A stretch of DNA of 5,749 nt from Bacteriovoracaceae bacterium UBA7695 (GCA_002482685.1 DLGL01000041.1:1-5749); one strand, 5' to 3'; positions 1 through 4,794 are shown, counted from the first letter of the stretch. Made by a program: numbers and translations. The notes: generated by a model not told the origin, from the sequence alone.

Positions 1-504
1 CAATGGGTCTACAAGCGTTCTATTCAGAATTCGTTTTGCTATCTCTGGATTGGCGTTCATAAAAGTATAATATTCGCGTTCCTCATCAGTAAAAGGCATG
101 TCACTCATAGTATTAGTAGCCATCTGAGCGAGCTCATTTCTGGTTGCTTGATAATGAGGGGTACGAGATTCAAGATGTCTTACGAGGGCATAGAGGATCG
201 GCCTATCAGAGTTATCAAGAGCTTCGGTATTCCCACTTAGAATTTTTACCCATGTCTCACTTTGTGAGATTGGTGTTTCCATATGTAGATTGATATCCTT
301 TTCTACTGAAACGGGGACTCCATTTTTATAGGAAACATAGAAACCTTCTTCAAACCCTATGCTTTTTATTGATCTCTCAGTCCAAACAGCTCTTGACCCT
401 TCTTTGGAGACAGTCAAAATGCGCTTTTTCTTATCGTCAATTGCGAAGCTTCGAAGAAAAAACTGAGGAACATAGTGATGCTTACAAGGCTCATTACGCT
501 TCAT
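1..504 (-). CDS. DUF4238 domain protein, N-terminal 168 residues (cut by window edge)
   Basis: An open frame runs from an ATG at 504 to the left edge without a stop, giving 168 codons with the C-terminus outside the window. Residues 9-20 read HHYVPQFFLRSF, the N-terminal signature of DUF4238 proteins, which normally sits within about the first 15 residues; this supports the start chosen. Next comes a mixed alpha/beta stretch (TVSKEG, then SIKSIGFEEGFYV near residues 45-57) and a helical part rich in charged residues. No signal peptide or membrane segment is seen, so it should be cytoplasmic. The biochemical role of DUF4238 is not established; the conserved His pair suggests metal binding or catalysis, but that is inference. 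The gene is last in a minus-strand series after a broken K+ channel and a secreted protein. Its own ribosome site is weak, and its start overlaps the stop of a short leader ORF, suggesting coupled translation. The family call is fairly firm; the function is unknown. Confidence 0.82.
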   Translation of the reverse strand, partial: MKRNEPCKHHYVPQFFLRSFAIDDKKKRILTVSKEGSRAVWTERSIKSIGFEEGFYVSYKNGVPVSVEKDINLHMETPISQSETWVKILSGNTEALDNSDRPILYALVRHLESRTPHYQATRNELAQMATNTMSDMPFTDEEREYYTFMNANPEIAKRILNRTLVDPL

Positions 505-524
505 CGGCCTGAATCTTCGTTCAT
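501..524 (-). CDS. Eight-codon leader ORF overlapping the DUF4238 start
   Basis: ATG at 524 is preceded by AGGGGA with six bases between, a good ribosome site. It encodes MNEDSGR and stops at TGA 503-501, which overlaps the DUF4238 ATG (504-502) as ATGA. The DUF4238 start has only a poor ribosome site of its own (AGG four bases upstream), so ribosomes ending the leader could restart there. The arrangement is seen directly; translation of the leader is inferred. Confidence 0.4.
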   Translation of the reverse strand: MNEDSGR

Positions 525-537
525 TTAAAATCCCCTG

Positions 538-1044
538 CTATTGCTTCTTCTTTACTTGAAAATCATTCGATAAAAAATGTGAAATTATTACTGTTGCAAA
601 AACAAATGATAAAAGCACTTGAATCATCACAGTTACCCTATCAGTAGAAGTAATATCTCCAAAGCCTACTGTGGCTGAAGTTATTAAAGAAAAATACAGG
701 CAGTCTATAGGCCCAATGGTTGAATCCACACTATGAATCAATGAAATTCTTAATTATTTCACTACTGAGAGCTCCCTTTAAAGCATCAGAAAAATCTTCA
801 TTCAAAGTGATGTAACGACCTTCTCTTAAAGTTGTAGGTTCATTGGATATACTTTCCAGTTTTATAGAAACATTCCTCGCAAGACCTAAAAGAATCCAAA
901 AACTGAAACTAGAAGACCCCAGACGAAAGGAGTTTTACCTTTTGAATAATCATAACAAAATGCAAGGAAGATTATAAAAATTGATGGAACAACTAATACT
1001 GCATGAAATTTACCAACAGTGGTTTTAAGATAATTATACTCCAT
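538..1044 (-). pseudogene. Small K+ channel (ion channel 2 family), broken by two compensating frameshifts
   Basis: Three pieces in two frames join into one protein of about 168 residues. Piece 1 starts at ATG 1044 (AGGA six bases upstream) and carries hydrophobic segments near residues 14-31 and 41-56; its frame hits TAG at 888-886. The -1 frame continues the second segment as WILLGLARN and runs to TAG at 733-731. The original frame then resumes, opening after TAA 756-754, with pore helix and selectivity filter TVGFGD followed by a last membrane helix and a basic tail (VKKKQ, stop at 538). The likely first lesion is in the T5 run at 902-898, and the second lies between 753 and 734. The restored topology is sensible: N-terminus outside, helix, KGK loop inside, outer pore helix, an external turret of about 50 residues, pore, inner helix, basic tail inside. 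The gene lies 14 bases after the secreted-protein gene. It may be a pseudogene, two sequencing errors, or an unusual recoded gene. Confidence 0.7.
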
Positions 1045-1058
1045 CTTATTTCCTCATG

Positions 1059-1445
1059 TTATTGACATTTGAAGAGAATATTTGAAACCATAAGAGTATC
1101 GACAATACTAAATGACTTACTCACTGTAACAAATTTACCTTTTGAATTTTTGATTGCTTTTATGAAGTTGAGATTTCCTGAAGGTGTCTTTTCAATGAAA
1201 TAATTATTTCCAATATTTACGAGAGAGTATCTTTCACCATCTACTGAGTAATAGGATTCCTTATCTTCAAAAAAATAGTAAATTTTCTTCTCTTCTTTTC
1301 CGTTCGTTTTGAACGTGTACCCACCGCTACCGAATATTGACGACTTCTCTTCTATGATTGAAGAAGATTCAATCTGGCATTCAAATTTTTCTGCAAAGGA
1401 TAAAGTCGGAAATAAAATACAAAAGATATAAAAGAAGTTTTTCAC
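1059..1445 (-). CDS. Secreted 128-residue protein with paired terminal cysteines, unknown family
   Basis: It starts at GTG 1445, with AAGGGA about four bases upstream. Residues 1-18 form a Sec signal peptide (MKNFFYIFCILFPTLSFA) with cleavage expected after Ala18. The mature chain is about 110 residues, rich in alternating polar and hydrophobic residues with many Tyr, Phe, Lys and Ser, which suggests mostly beta strands. Cys23 (FEC, just after the cleavage site) and Cys127 (next to last) are the only mature cysteines and probably form one disulfide clasping the two ends. No lipobox is present, so it should be free in the periplasm or outside the cell. I do not recognise a family. It is the first gene of a leftward series and lies 14 bases before the channel gene, so co-transcription is likely. 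A sigma-54-like site at 1537-1522 and a palindrome at 1505-1523 lie in its upstream region. Confidence 0.75.
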   Translation of the reverse strand: MKNFFYIFCILFPTLSFAEKFECQIESSSIIEEKSSIFGSGGYTFKTNGKEEKKIYYFFEDKESYYSVDGERYSLVNIGNNYFIEKTPSGNLNFIKAIKNSKGKFVTVSKSFSIVDTLMVSNILFKCQ

Positions 1446-1504
1446 TAATTCCCTTTTTATGGATTAATGAAAGCATATCGGCAAATTAACTAAAATTACT
1501 CACT

Positions 1505-1523
1505 CAAGAATTCTTAATTCTTG
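1505..1523. repeat. 8-bp perfect inverted repeat (operator-like)
   Basis: CAAGAATT (1505-1512) and AATTCTTG (1516-1523) are perfect inverted copies separated by CTT. The element would cover the start region of the candidate minus-strand promoter, where a dimeric regulator could bind. No regulator is identified, and it could instead act as a small RNA hairpin. Confidence 0.4.
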
Positions 1524-1537
1524 CCACATTTCTGCCA
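1522..1537 (-). promoter_or_regulatory. Candidate sigma-54-like promoter for the leftward operon
   Basis: Read on the minus strand, 1537-1522 gives TGGCAGAAATGTGGCA. The GG at 1536-1535 and GC at 1524-1523 are exactly ten bases apart, as in -24/-12 promoters. The -24 box differs from TGGCAC at one base, and the -12 box is TGGC instead of TTGC. The predicted start lies near 1510, about 65 bases before the GTG at 1445. The sequence also lies inside an open minus-strand frame, so the match may be fortuitous. Confidence 0.3.
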
Positions 1538-1585
1538 CACCCTCTCGGATGTGACAATGAAACCTGAATGTTTCTATGTAGTTGA

Positions 1586-1885
1586 AAACGCCATCTAAAT
1601 GATGGTGGTCGTACCCCATGGATAGGAGAACACCAAATCCACCATGATTTTATTGAACTTTCTCCTCGCACACCATCGCGCATTATCGAAAAATGCGCTC
1701 CTATATACGCTCAAGGACTGTCCTTACGCGATATAGAAGAGCGCACTGGAATACCTAAAACAACCATCAGAGAAGCGCTCACAGAAAGCGGTTTGCATTT
1801 TTCAATGGAATCCGCTGACACTGTGTGCCATGTTGCAAAAAAATGCTTTAGTGTTCATGTCGCTCTTTCAAAAAGGTTGGCTTGA
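1586..1885 (+). pseudogene. Resolvase-like helix-turn-helix gene remnant
   Basis: The frame is open from 1586 (after TGA 1583-1585) to TGA 1883-1885 but has no ATG, GTG or TTG before the conserved part. The stretch coded at about 1658-1795 looks like the helix-turn-helix of serine recombinases or transposases: a helix (SRIIEKCAPIYAQG), a second helix (SLRDIEERTG), then a recognition helix (PKTTIREALTESGL). The DNA here is richer in GC and CGC codons than the neighbouring genes, consistent with transfer. After about 1796 the frame loses family character. Frame 3 is then open to TGA 1935-1937 and ends QKGWLDRRANRLLIINGLEPLD-like, so a frameshift or fusion near 1796 is possible. No catalytic serine domain is visible. 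The HTH call is moderate; the parent family is uncertain. Confidence 0.5.
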
Positions 1886-1914
1886 TCGTAGAGCAAATAG
1901 ATTATTAATAATAA

Positions 1915-1926
1915 ATGGCTTAGAAC
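1915..1926 (+). repeat. 12-base repeat ATGGCTTAGAAC, copy 1
   Basis: An exact 12-base match to 2834-2845. It lies 22 bases before the start codon at 1948, and imperfect similarity continues on both sides (AGCAAAYAG upstream, TGAG downstream). Both copies sit in the 5' region of a secreted-protein gene, so it may be a shared leader or promoter-proximal element. Confidence 0.3.
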
Positions 1927-1947
1927 CATTAGATTGAGAAAGAAATT

Positions 1948-2334
1948 ATGAAAACTATTATAGCTTTGTTCGTTATTTTATCGGCTTCTACTACCTTTGC
2001 AGCATTTGGAACTGTGATTTTGGAATGTAAAGGTACAACAGGAGATATATCTCGTCTTGAGATTCAAGATAAGAATGCTGAAGACGGTGCAATGATCGAA
2101 ATGCATCTTAAGTCTGGAATGATTGATCACATGTATATTCAGTCATCCCTAACGAATATCAAGAAGGGAGACTCCGATAATATAATTACAGCAAGTAACG
2201 TTGACCTTAGCCCTGGAGCTTCTTATTACGCCGATGCCGCATTTATCCGTGTTCTTCCAGGACAAGGTATTGCATTCATCGCTTACAAGGGTTCGGTTCA
2301 AAAACTCAGTTGTAAAAAGCCTAAGCTTCGATAA
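1948..2334 (+). CDS. Secreted 128-residue beta-rich protein, unknown family
   Basis: It begins at ATG 1948 with a modest purine-rich ribosome site (GAGAAAG, about five bases away). Residues 1-18 form a signal peptide (MKTIIALFVILSASTTFA), cut before AFGT. The mature chain has two cysteines, Cys27 (ILECKG) and Cys122 (KLSCKK), close to its two ends and likely to be disulfide-linked. Between them are beta-like segments and a Gly-rich turn (LPGQGIAF, residues about 104-111), followed by a strand leading into the C-terminal cysteine. The tail is basic (CKKPKLR). There is no lipobox or membrane anchor, so it is probably periplasmic or released. I do not recognise a family, but the layout resembles many small exported proteins of predatory bacteria. 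It is followed 71 bases later by the interrupted secreted gene at 2406, possibly on the same transcript. Its upstream DNA carries the 12-base repeat and the mobility-gene remnant. Confidence 0.78.
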   Translation: MKTIIALFVILSASTTFAAFGTVILECKGTTGDISRLEIQDKNAEDGAMIEMHLKSGMIDHMYIQSSLTNIKKGDSDNIITASNVDLSPGASYYADAAFIRVLPGQGIAFIAYKGSVQKLSCKKPKLR

Positions 2335-2405
2335 GGTCTCTGATATGTACGTATAGATAGATCTGGAAGATAAAAATTATAAAACTGAAACTCAAAGGAT
2401 ATCAT

Positions 2406-2756
2406 ATGAAGTCGACAATTTTATTAGGAACGATTCTTTTCATTACATCCAGCGCTAATGCTTCATGTTTGGAAACGATTAAATCAATTCAAGATGCTTT
2501 AGGAACCAGTGCAGGTTCATATAAACCTGGTGCCGTTGATCTTTTGAAAAGTGAGAATGATCTATTTAGACGCGCTCTCAATATTTCCAAAGAATAGGTA
2601 TCAAGTTCTTACGGTCGTCCAATAGCAAGCAGTGGAGTCGATAAACTGAATCAGATTCTTGATTCTAATCGAGAGAATTATGTAGGCTATACTTTGATTC
2701 TTGAAATGGTCGGGAGTAAAATTAAACGTTTAAATGATGAGTGTGTTGATGAATAA
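2406..2756 (+). pseudogene. Secreted helical protein gene interrupted by an in-frame TAG
   Basis: ATG 2406 has a good ribosome site (AAAGGA, six bases upstream). A signal peptide covers residues 1-19 (MKSTILLGTILFITSSANA), and the mature chain begins SCLET with Cys21. The frame stops at TAG 2595-2597 after 63 codons. The same frame then stays open for 52 more codons to TAA 2754-2756, encoding a helical segment (VDKLNQILDSNRENY, then GSKIKRLNDECVDE). The restored protein has 116 positions, with cysteines at 21 and 113. This matches the pattern of its downstream neighbour, which has Cys just after the signal peptide and ends in a Cys followed by a short acidic tail. The fit suggests one gene with a nonsense change at codon 64, perhaps from CAG or a Lys/Glu codon. 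Other possibilities are a real 63-residue product or a sequencing error. No family is recognised. Confidence 0.6.
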
Positions 2757-2833
2757 GAAAATGTTAAAAGTTTCTTAGAGCCTACGGGTTCGATAAGCAA
2801 ACAGTATAGATATTTTTATGACGACTAGAACAG

Positions 2834-2845
2834 ATGGCTTAGAAC
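2834..2845 (+). repeat. 12-base repeat ATGGCTTAGAAC, copy 2
   Basis: An exact match to 1915-1926, placed 43 bases before the ATG at 2888. Further similarity upstream includes AGCAAACAG near 2796-2804 against AGCAAATAG at 1892-1900, with different spacing to the repeat. Confidence 0.3.
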
Positions 2846-2887
2846 TATAAAGTGAGTAGGAATACTCAAAATTTCAAAGGATTTTTT

Positions 2888-3163
2888 ATGATTAAAGTAT
2901 TCATGGTTTTGACTTTTTTAAGTTTACCTATCTCTGGGTTTACAAGTGATAGTCATTGTGAGGACCAAGTTGTGGAATATCTCACGTCTCGAGAGCAAAA
3001 TGGAATTAATCCTGTAATGGATAAACTGACTGAGGCTAATAAATTAGCCGTTAAAGCTTTTGAAGAAGGGAAAATTCAAGAAGGAAGAAAATTCAAGGCT
3101 AAGGCTTCTAAATTAGCGGATGCAATGCTCAATGTAGCTGAAGTAGCATGTGCTGCTGAATAA
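2888..3163 (+). CDS. Secreted 91-residue helical protein with a terminal cysteine pair
   Basis: I place the start at ATG 2888, where AAAGG stands seven bases upstream and a signal peptide begins at once (MIKVFMVLTFLSLPISGF). A longer reading from GTG 2852 is possible but lacks a ribosome site and would bury the signal peptide. The mature protein is about 70 residues. It has Cys24 (SHCEDQ) near its N-terminus and a second Cys three residues before the end (ACAAE). In between lie two or more amphipathic helices rich in Lys, Glu and Ala (MDKLTEANKLAVKAFEEGK and KFKAKASKLADAMLNVAE), probably a helical hairpin held by an end-to-end disulfide. The Ala/Lys/Glu helix style recalls small periplasmic helical-bundle proteins, but no family can be named. 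A strong hairpin follows 32 bases after the stop. Confidence 0.75.
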   Translation: MIKVFMVLTFLSLPISGFTSDSHCEDQVVEYLTSREQNGINPVMDKLTEANKLAVKAFEEGKIQEGRKFKAKASKLADAMLNVAEVACAAE

Positions 3164-3195
3164 TTGGATTTGAAAAAATAGAAATAAAGATTACC

Positions 3196-3221
3196 ACCAT
3201 GGGACCTTTCGGTCTCATGGT
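3196..3221 (+). terminator. 11-bp hairpin after the 2888 gene, terminator-like
   Basis: ACCATGGGACC (3196-3206) pairs with GGTCTCATGGT (3211-3221) across a TTTC loop: 11 pairs with one G-T. It lies soon after the stop at 3163, where a terminator is expected. No T-run follows on the plus strand (AAAATAAAAAG instead), so it may protect the 3' end or need Rho. On the minus strand the loop is GAAA and a T-rich stretch follows. Confidence 0.5.
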
Positions 3222-3294
3222 AAAATAAAAAGATTATTCCTGAATCCCCCCAGCATTGTTTAATTTAACACCAATGAATTTTTGCACGAACACC

Positions 3295-3347
3295 ACAGAT
3301 AGCCTTCGGCAATTCGAAGACTCTAAATTCTTATCTGTCTATTTTTT
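3295..3347 (+). terminator. Branched stem-loop followed by a T6 run, unassigned
   Basis: ACAGATA (3295-3301) pairs with TATCTGT (3332-3338), enclosing an inner hairpin CTTCG (3304-3308) / CGAAG (3315-3319). CTATTTTTT follows at 3339-3347. A stem followed by T6 fits an intrinsic terminator or the 3' end of a small RNA, but the outer stem is weak and the closed loop is large. The rest of the gap 3164-3520 holds the 3196 hairpin, the sigma-54-type promoter and the 3521 leader; I see no gene in it. Confidence 0.35.
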
Positions 3348-3432
3348 GGTCATACCTCTAGTTTAAAAAGCTGTATTGAATAAATATTGTACACCCTCTT
3401 TATCTAACTATTGGTTTTAAGACTTAAACTCT

Positions 3433-3448
3433 TGGCACCATTCCTGCA
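3433..3448 (+). promoter_or_regulatory. Sigma-54-type (-24/-12) promoter for the 3521 gene
   Basis: TGGCAC (3433-3438), five bases, then CTGCA (3444-3448). The GG (3434-3435) and GC (3446-3447) are exactly ten bases apart. The -24 box is perfect, and the -12 box differs from TTGCA at one base. Transcription should start near 3458, about 60 bases before the ATG at 3521. If real, the gene depends on an enhancer-binding activator; no activator site was identified upstream. Confidence 0.55.
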
Positions 3449-3520
3449 TATTAATTATAAAGAATTAACAAAAAATGGCTTTTAATCACAACGACTATGA
3501 GCATGGCTCCGGAGTATTTT

Positions 3521-3907
3521 ATGAAAGTTTTATTACTTGGTTTATTAGCCTTAAGTTCTTTCTCTGCATTAGCTAATATAAGAAAATTGTCTTATTGCCC
3601 AAAGCTAACCAATCAAATTAGCCTTGGACAAGGCCATGAATTGATCAACAGAGCGGCAAAAAAAGCAGGAGTTATTTCTAGTCGTATTGTCTGCTTCCAC
3701 AACCAATATGGAAATTTTCTGTTCGATAATGCTTCAAACAAAAGTTATGAAATTGCCAGTGATGATGCTTGCTATCTAATTGAACAATCAATTAGAAAAA
3801 ATACGGATAGTTCGTTTACTTTCATTGTTGATGATGCAACGGGCTTGGTGCTTTCTGTTAATAAAATTGCCAAGATTCAATGCTCAACGACTCAATTAGA
3901 TCTCTAG
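3521..3907 (+). CDS. Secreted 128-residue four-cysteine protein, unknown family
   Basis: The start chosen is ATG 3521, with GGAG six bases upstream and an immediate signal peptide (MKVLLLGLLALSSFSALA). An earlier ATG at 3503 would put eight extra residues before it without benefit. Four mature cysteines lie at residues 26 (YCPKL), 58 (IVCFH), 84 (DACYL) and 121 (IQCST), suggesting two disulfides. The first half has the pattern CP, then I-x-L-x2-G, then the second Cys 32 residues after the first, then GNF, SYEI and DD. A very similar spacing of motifs occurs in the protein at 4528, so the two may be distant relatives; this one has a C-terminal extension of about 45 residues carrying the other two cysteines. 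No lipobox or anchor is present. It stands apart behind a likely sigma-54-type promoter, suggesting regulation separate from its neighbours. Function unknown. Confidence 0.78.
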   Translation: MKVLLLGLLALSSFSALANIRKLSYCPKLTNQISLGQGHELINRAAKKAGVISSRIVCFHNQYGNFLFDNASNKSYEIASDDACYLIEQSIRKNTDSSFTFIVDDATGLVLSVNKIAKIQCSTTQLDL

Positions 3908-3921
3908 GACTATTCCCTTAG

Positions 3922-3946
3922 TTCGCTAACAAATGTAAATAGCGAA
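3922..3946 (+). terminator. 7-bp inverted repeat 15 bases after the 3521 gene
   Basis: TTCGCTA (3922-3928) pairs perfectly with TAGCGAA (3940-3946) around an 11-base loop. Its position just after the stop suggests a 3'-end hairpin. Like the one at 3196, it is followed by an A-rich run (TGAAAATAAAGA) rather than T residues, so intrinsic termination on this strand is doubtful. Confidence 0.35.
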
Positions 3947-3969
3947 TGAAAATAAAGACGAATAAATTA

Positions 3970-3997
3970 TTAACAATATGATGGTTAAAAATATTAG
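3970..3997 (+). promoter_or_regulatory. Candidate sigma-70-type promoter for the 4018 gene
   Basis: TTAACA (3970-3975), 16 bases, then TATTAG (3992-3997). The -35 box matches five of six consensus bases and the -10 box four of six. The predicted start near 4004 leaves a short leader containing the GGAG ribosome site. In AT-rich DNA such matches are common, so confidence is low. Confidence 0.3.
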
Positions 3998-4017
3998 ATA
4001 AAAACACTGGAGACAAT

Positions 4018-4488
4018 ATGAAAATCCTTACTCTCATTACCACTTTCTTACTTGCAATCCCTTTTTTCGCGAACACTGTTTTGGCCGATGACTTAAGTAT
4101 TAAAAAAGCTTTGAGGGATGAGGTATGGAATTCAACTTTTTTTTGCGGAGAAGCAGGTGAAGAAGCCTCAGGGTACGCCCACAGACTTGCATATGAGAAT
4201 TTAGTATTTAAAGAAAACGTAACAATGACCATCAAAGATTCAAGTGAAAGACCTGTTGTAAAAATAAACCGTATTTTTACTTTTTCATTAAATGAAGTGA
4301 AATACGTTGATGTCACTTATTATCTCTCAAACGATTTTAAAAAATTAATAAAAGTTGATGTCTCGAATAAAATAATTACAACAAGCACTGCGAATGTGGG
4401 GACCTTATTGAAACCAGTTTACTCGCAGGTCAAAAGAGTAGACCAACGTTTGAATGTCAAATGTGATTTGAAAAATAACTGGGATTAA
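4018..4488 (+). CDS. Secreted 156-residue protein with a cysteine pair, unknown family
   Basis: ATG 4018 is preceded by GGAG with five bases between. Residues 1-23 form a signal peptide (MKILTLITTFLLAIPFFANT then VLA), cleaved before DDLSIKKAL. The mature chain starts with a short charged helix and Cys43 (FFCGEAGEE). A long beta-rich middle follows, alternating polar and hydrophobic residues (VTMTIKDS, IFTFSLNEVKYVDVTYYL, KLIKVDVSNKIITT). Cys149 (NVKCDLK) closes it near the C-terminus, probably paired with Cys43. No lipobox is seen. The end-to-end cysteine layout is shared with the 1948 and 1059 products, but alignable motifs are not obvious. The gene lies 40 bases before the 4528 gene and probably shares a transcript with it. 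No family is recognised; a role in the periplasm or at the cell surface is all that can be said. Confidence 0.78.
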   Translation: MKILTLITTFLLAIPFFANTVLADDLSIKKALRDEVWNSTFFCGEAGEEASGYAHRLAYENLVFKENVTMTIKDSSERPVVKINRIFTFSLNEVKYVDVTYYLSNDFKKLIKVDVSNKIITTSTANVGTLLKPVYSQVKRVDQRLNVKCDLKNNWD

Positions 4489-4527
4489 TTATTATTGCAG
4501 AACTTGATAGATCAAAAAGGCAAATAT

Positions 4528-4794
4528 ATGACAAAGAATCTGTCAGTGATTTTCTTAATGGTGCTTTCGTCTACGGTATTGGCAAATGTTCAGCAATCGA
4601 ATTCAGGCTGTCCCAATACACTTAGAAAAGAAATAAATCTAAATGTTGGAGATACCTTTTCTGTTACTGATCACAAGTATGCTAATGGCCCAATATACAT
4701 TTCTGTTAAGTGCAGTTATGAAGGCGGGAGCTTTAATTCTGGACGCAATACTTTATCTTATTCAATACAGCCTGGTGACTTTCAAGTGCAATGA
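4528..4794 (+). CDS. Secreted 88-residue protein, possible short relative of the 3521 product
   Basis: The start is ATG 4528, with AAGG about seven bases upstream; a TTG at 4495 would add eleven polar residues before the signal peptide and is unlikely. Residues 1-19 form a signal peptide (MTKNLSVIFLMVLSSTVLA). Two cysteines follow, Cys28 (SGCPNT) and Cys62 (VKCSYE), 34 residues apart. The order CP, I-x-L-x2-G, Cys, G-S-F, SYSI and GD parallels the first half of the 3521 protein with almost the same spacing. This suggests a common beta domain, with this protein being the minimal form. It is probably co-transcribed with the 4018 gene. Immediately after its stop the DNA switches to a minus-strand remnant, so a C-terminal extension may have been lost at that junction, or the protein may end naturally at VQ. 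Function unknown. Confidence 0.72.
   Translation: MTKNLSVIFLMVLSSTVLANVQQSNSGCPNTLRKEINLNVGDTFSVTDHKYANGPIYISVKCSYEGGSFNSGRNTLSYSIQPGDFQVQ

Larger units (their letters stand above)
1500..1649 (-). other. 49-codon open frame antisense to the recombinase remnant
   Basis: The minus strand is open from just after TAA (1652-1650) to TGA (1502-1500). From ATG 1619 it would give 39 residues, including MGYDHHHLDGVFNYIETF and GVAEMWQELRILE. The mix of aromatic, His and charged residues looks coding-like. However, no ribosome site precedes the ATG and no family is recognised. It may be the end of an older gene cut by whatever brought the remnant, or a chance frame. Confidence 0.25.

Noticed and set aside
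1047..1058. Four-codon ORF ATG AGG AAA TAA just before the channel start
   Set aside because: It coincides with the channel ribosome site and has none of its own; it is most simply a by-product of the AGGA sequence.
2595..2597. Genome-wide TAG recoding
   Set aside because: TAG ends the channel, 3521 and recombinase frames at plausible C-termini, so it acts as a normal stop here.
2787..2793. GGTTCGA, the tRNA T-loop motif, as a possible tRNA or attachment-site remnant
   Set aside because: The flanks do not form a T-stem or acceptor stem, and no matching copy lies near the recombinase.
2757..2828. Continuation of the 2406 frame past TAA to TAG 2826-2828
   Set aside because: Only 23 codons, a length often open by chance. 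The DECVDE end at 2756 already matches the C-terminal layout of the neighbouring protein.
3918..4316. 132-codon open frame on the minus strand
   Set aside because: It is antisense to the 4018 gene, which has a ribosome site, signal peptide and paired cysteines. The minus frame has no ribosome site and its composition looks like a shadow.
1948..4794. Integron cassette array
   Set aside because: I found no attC-like paired core sites between the genes, and the recombinase is phage-type in its motifs, with no sign of the IntI-specific insertion.
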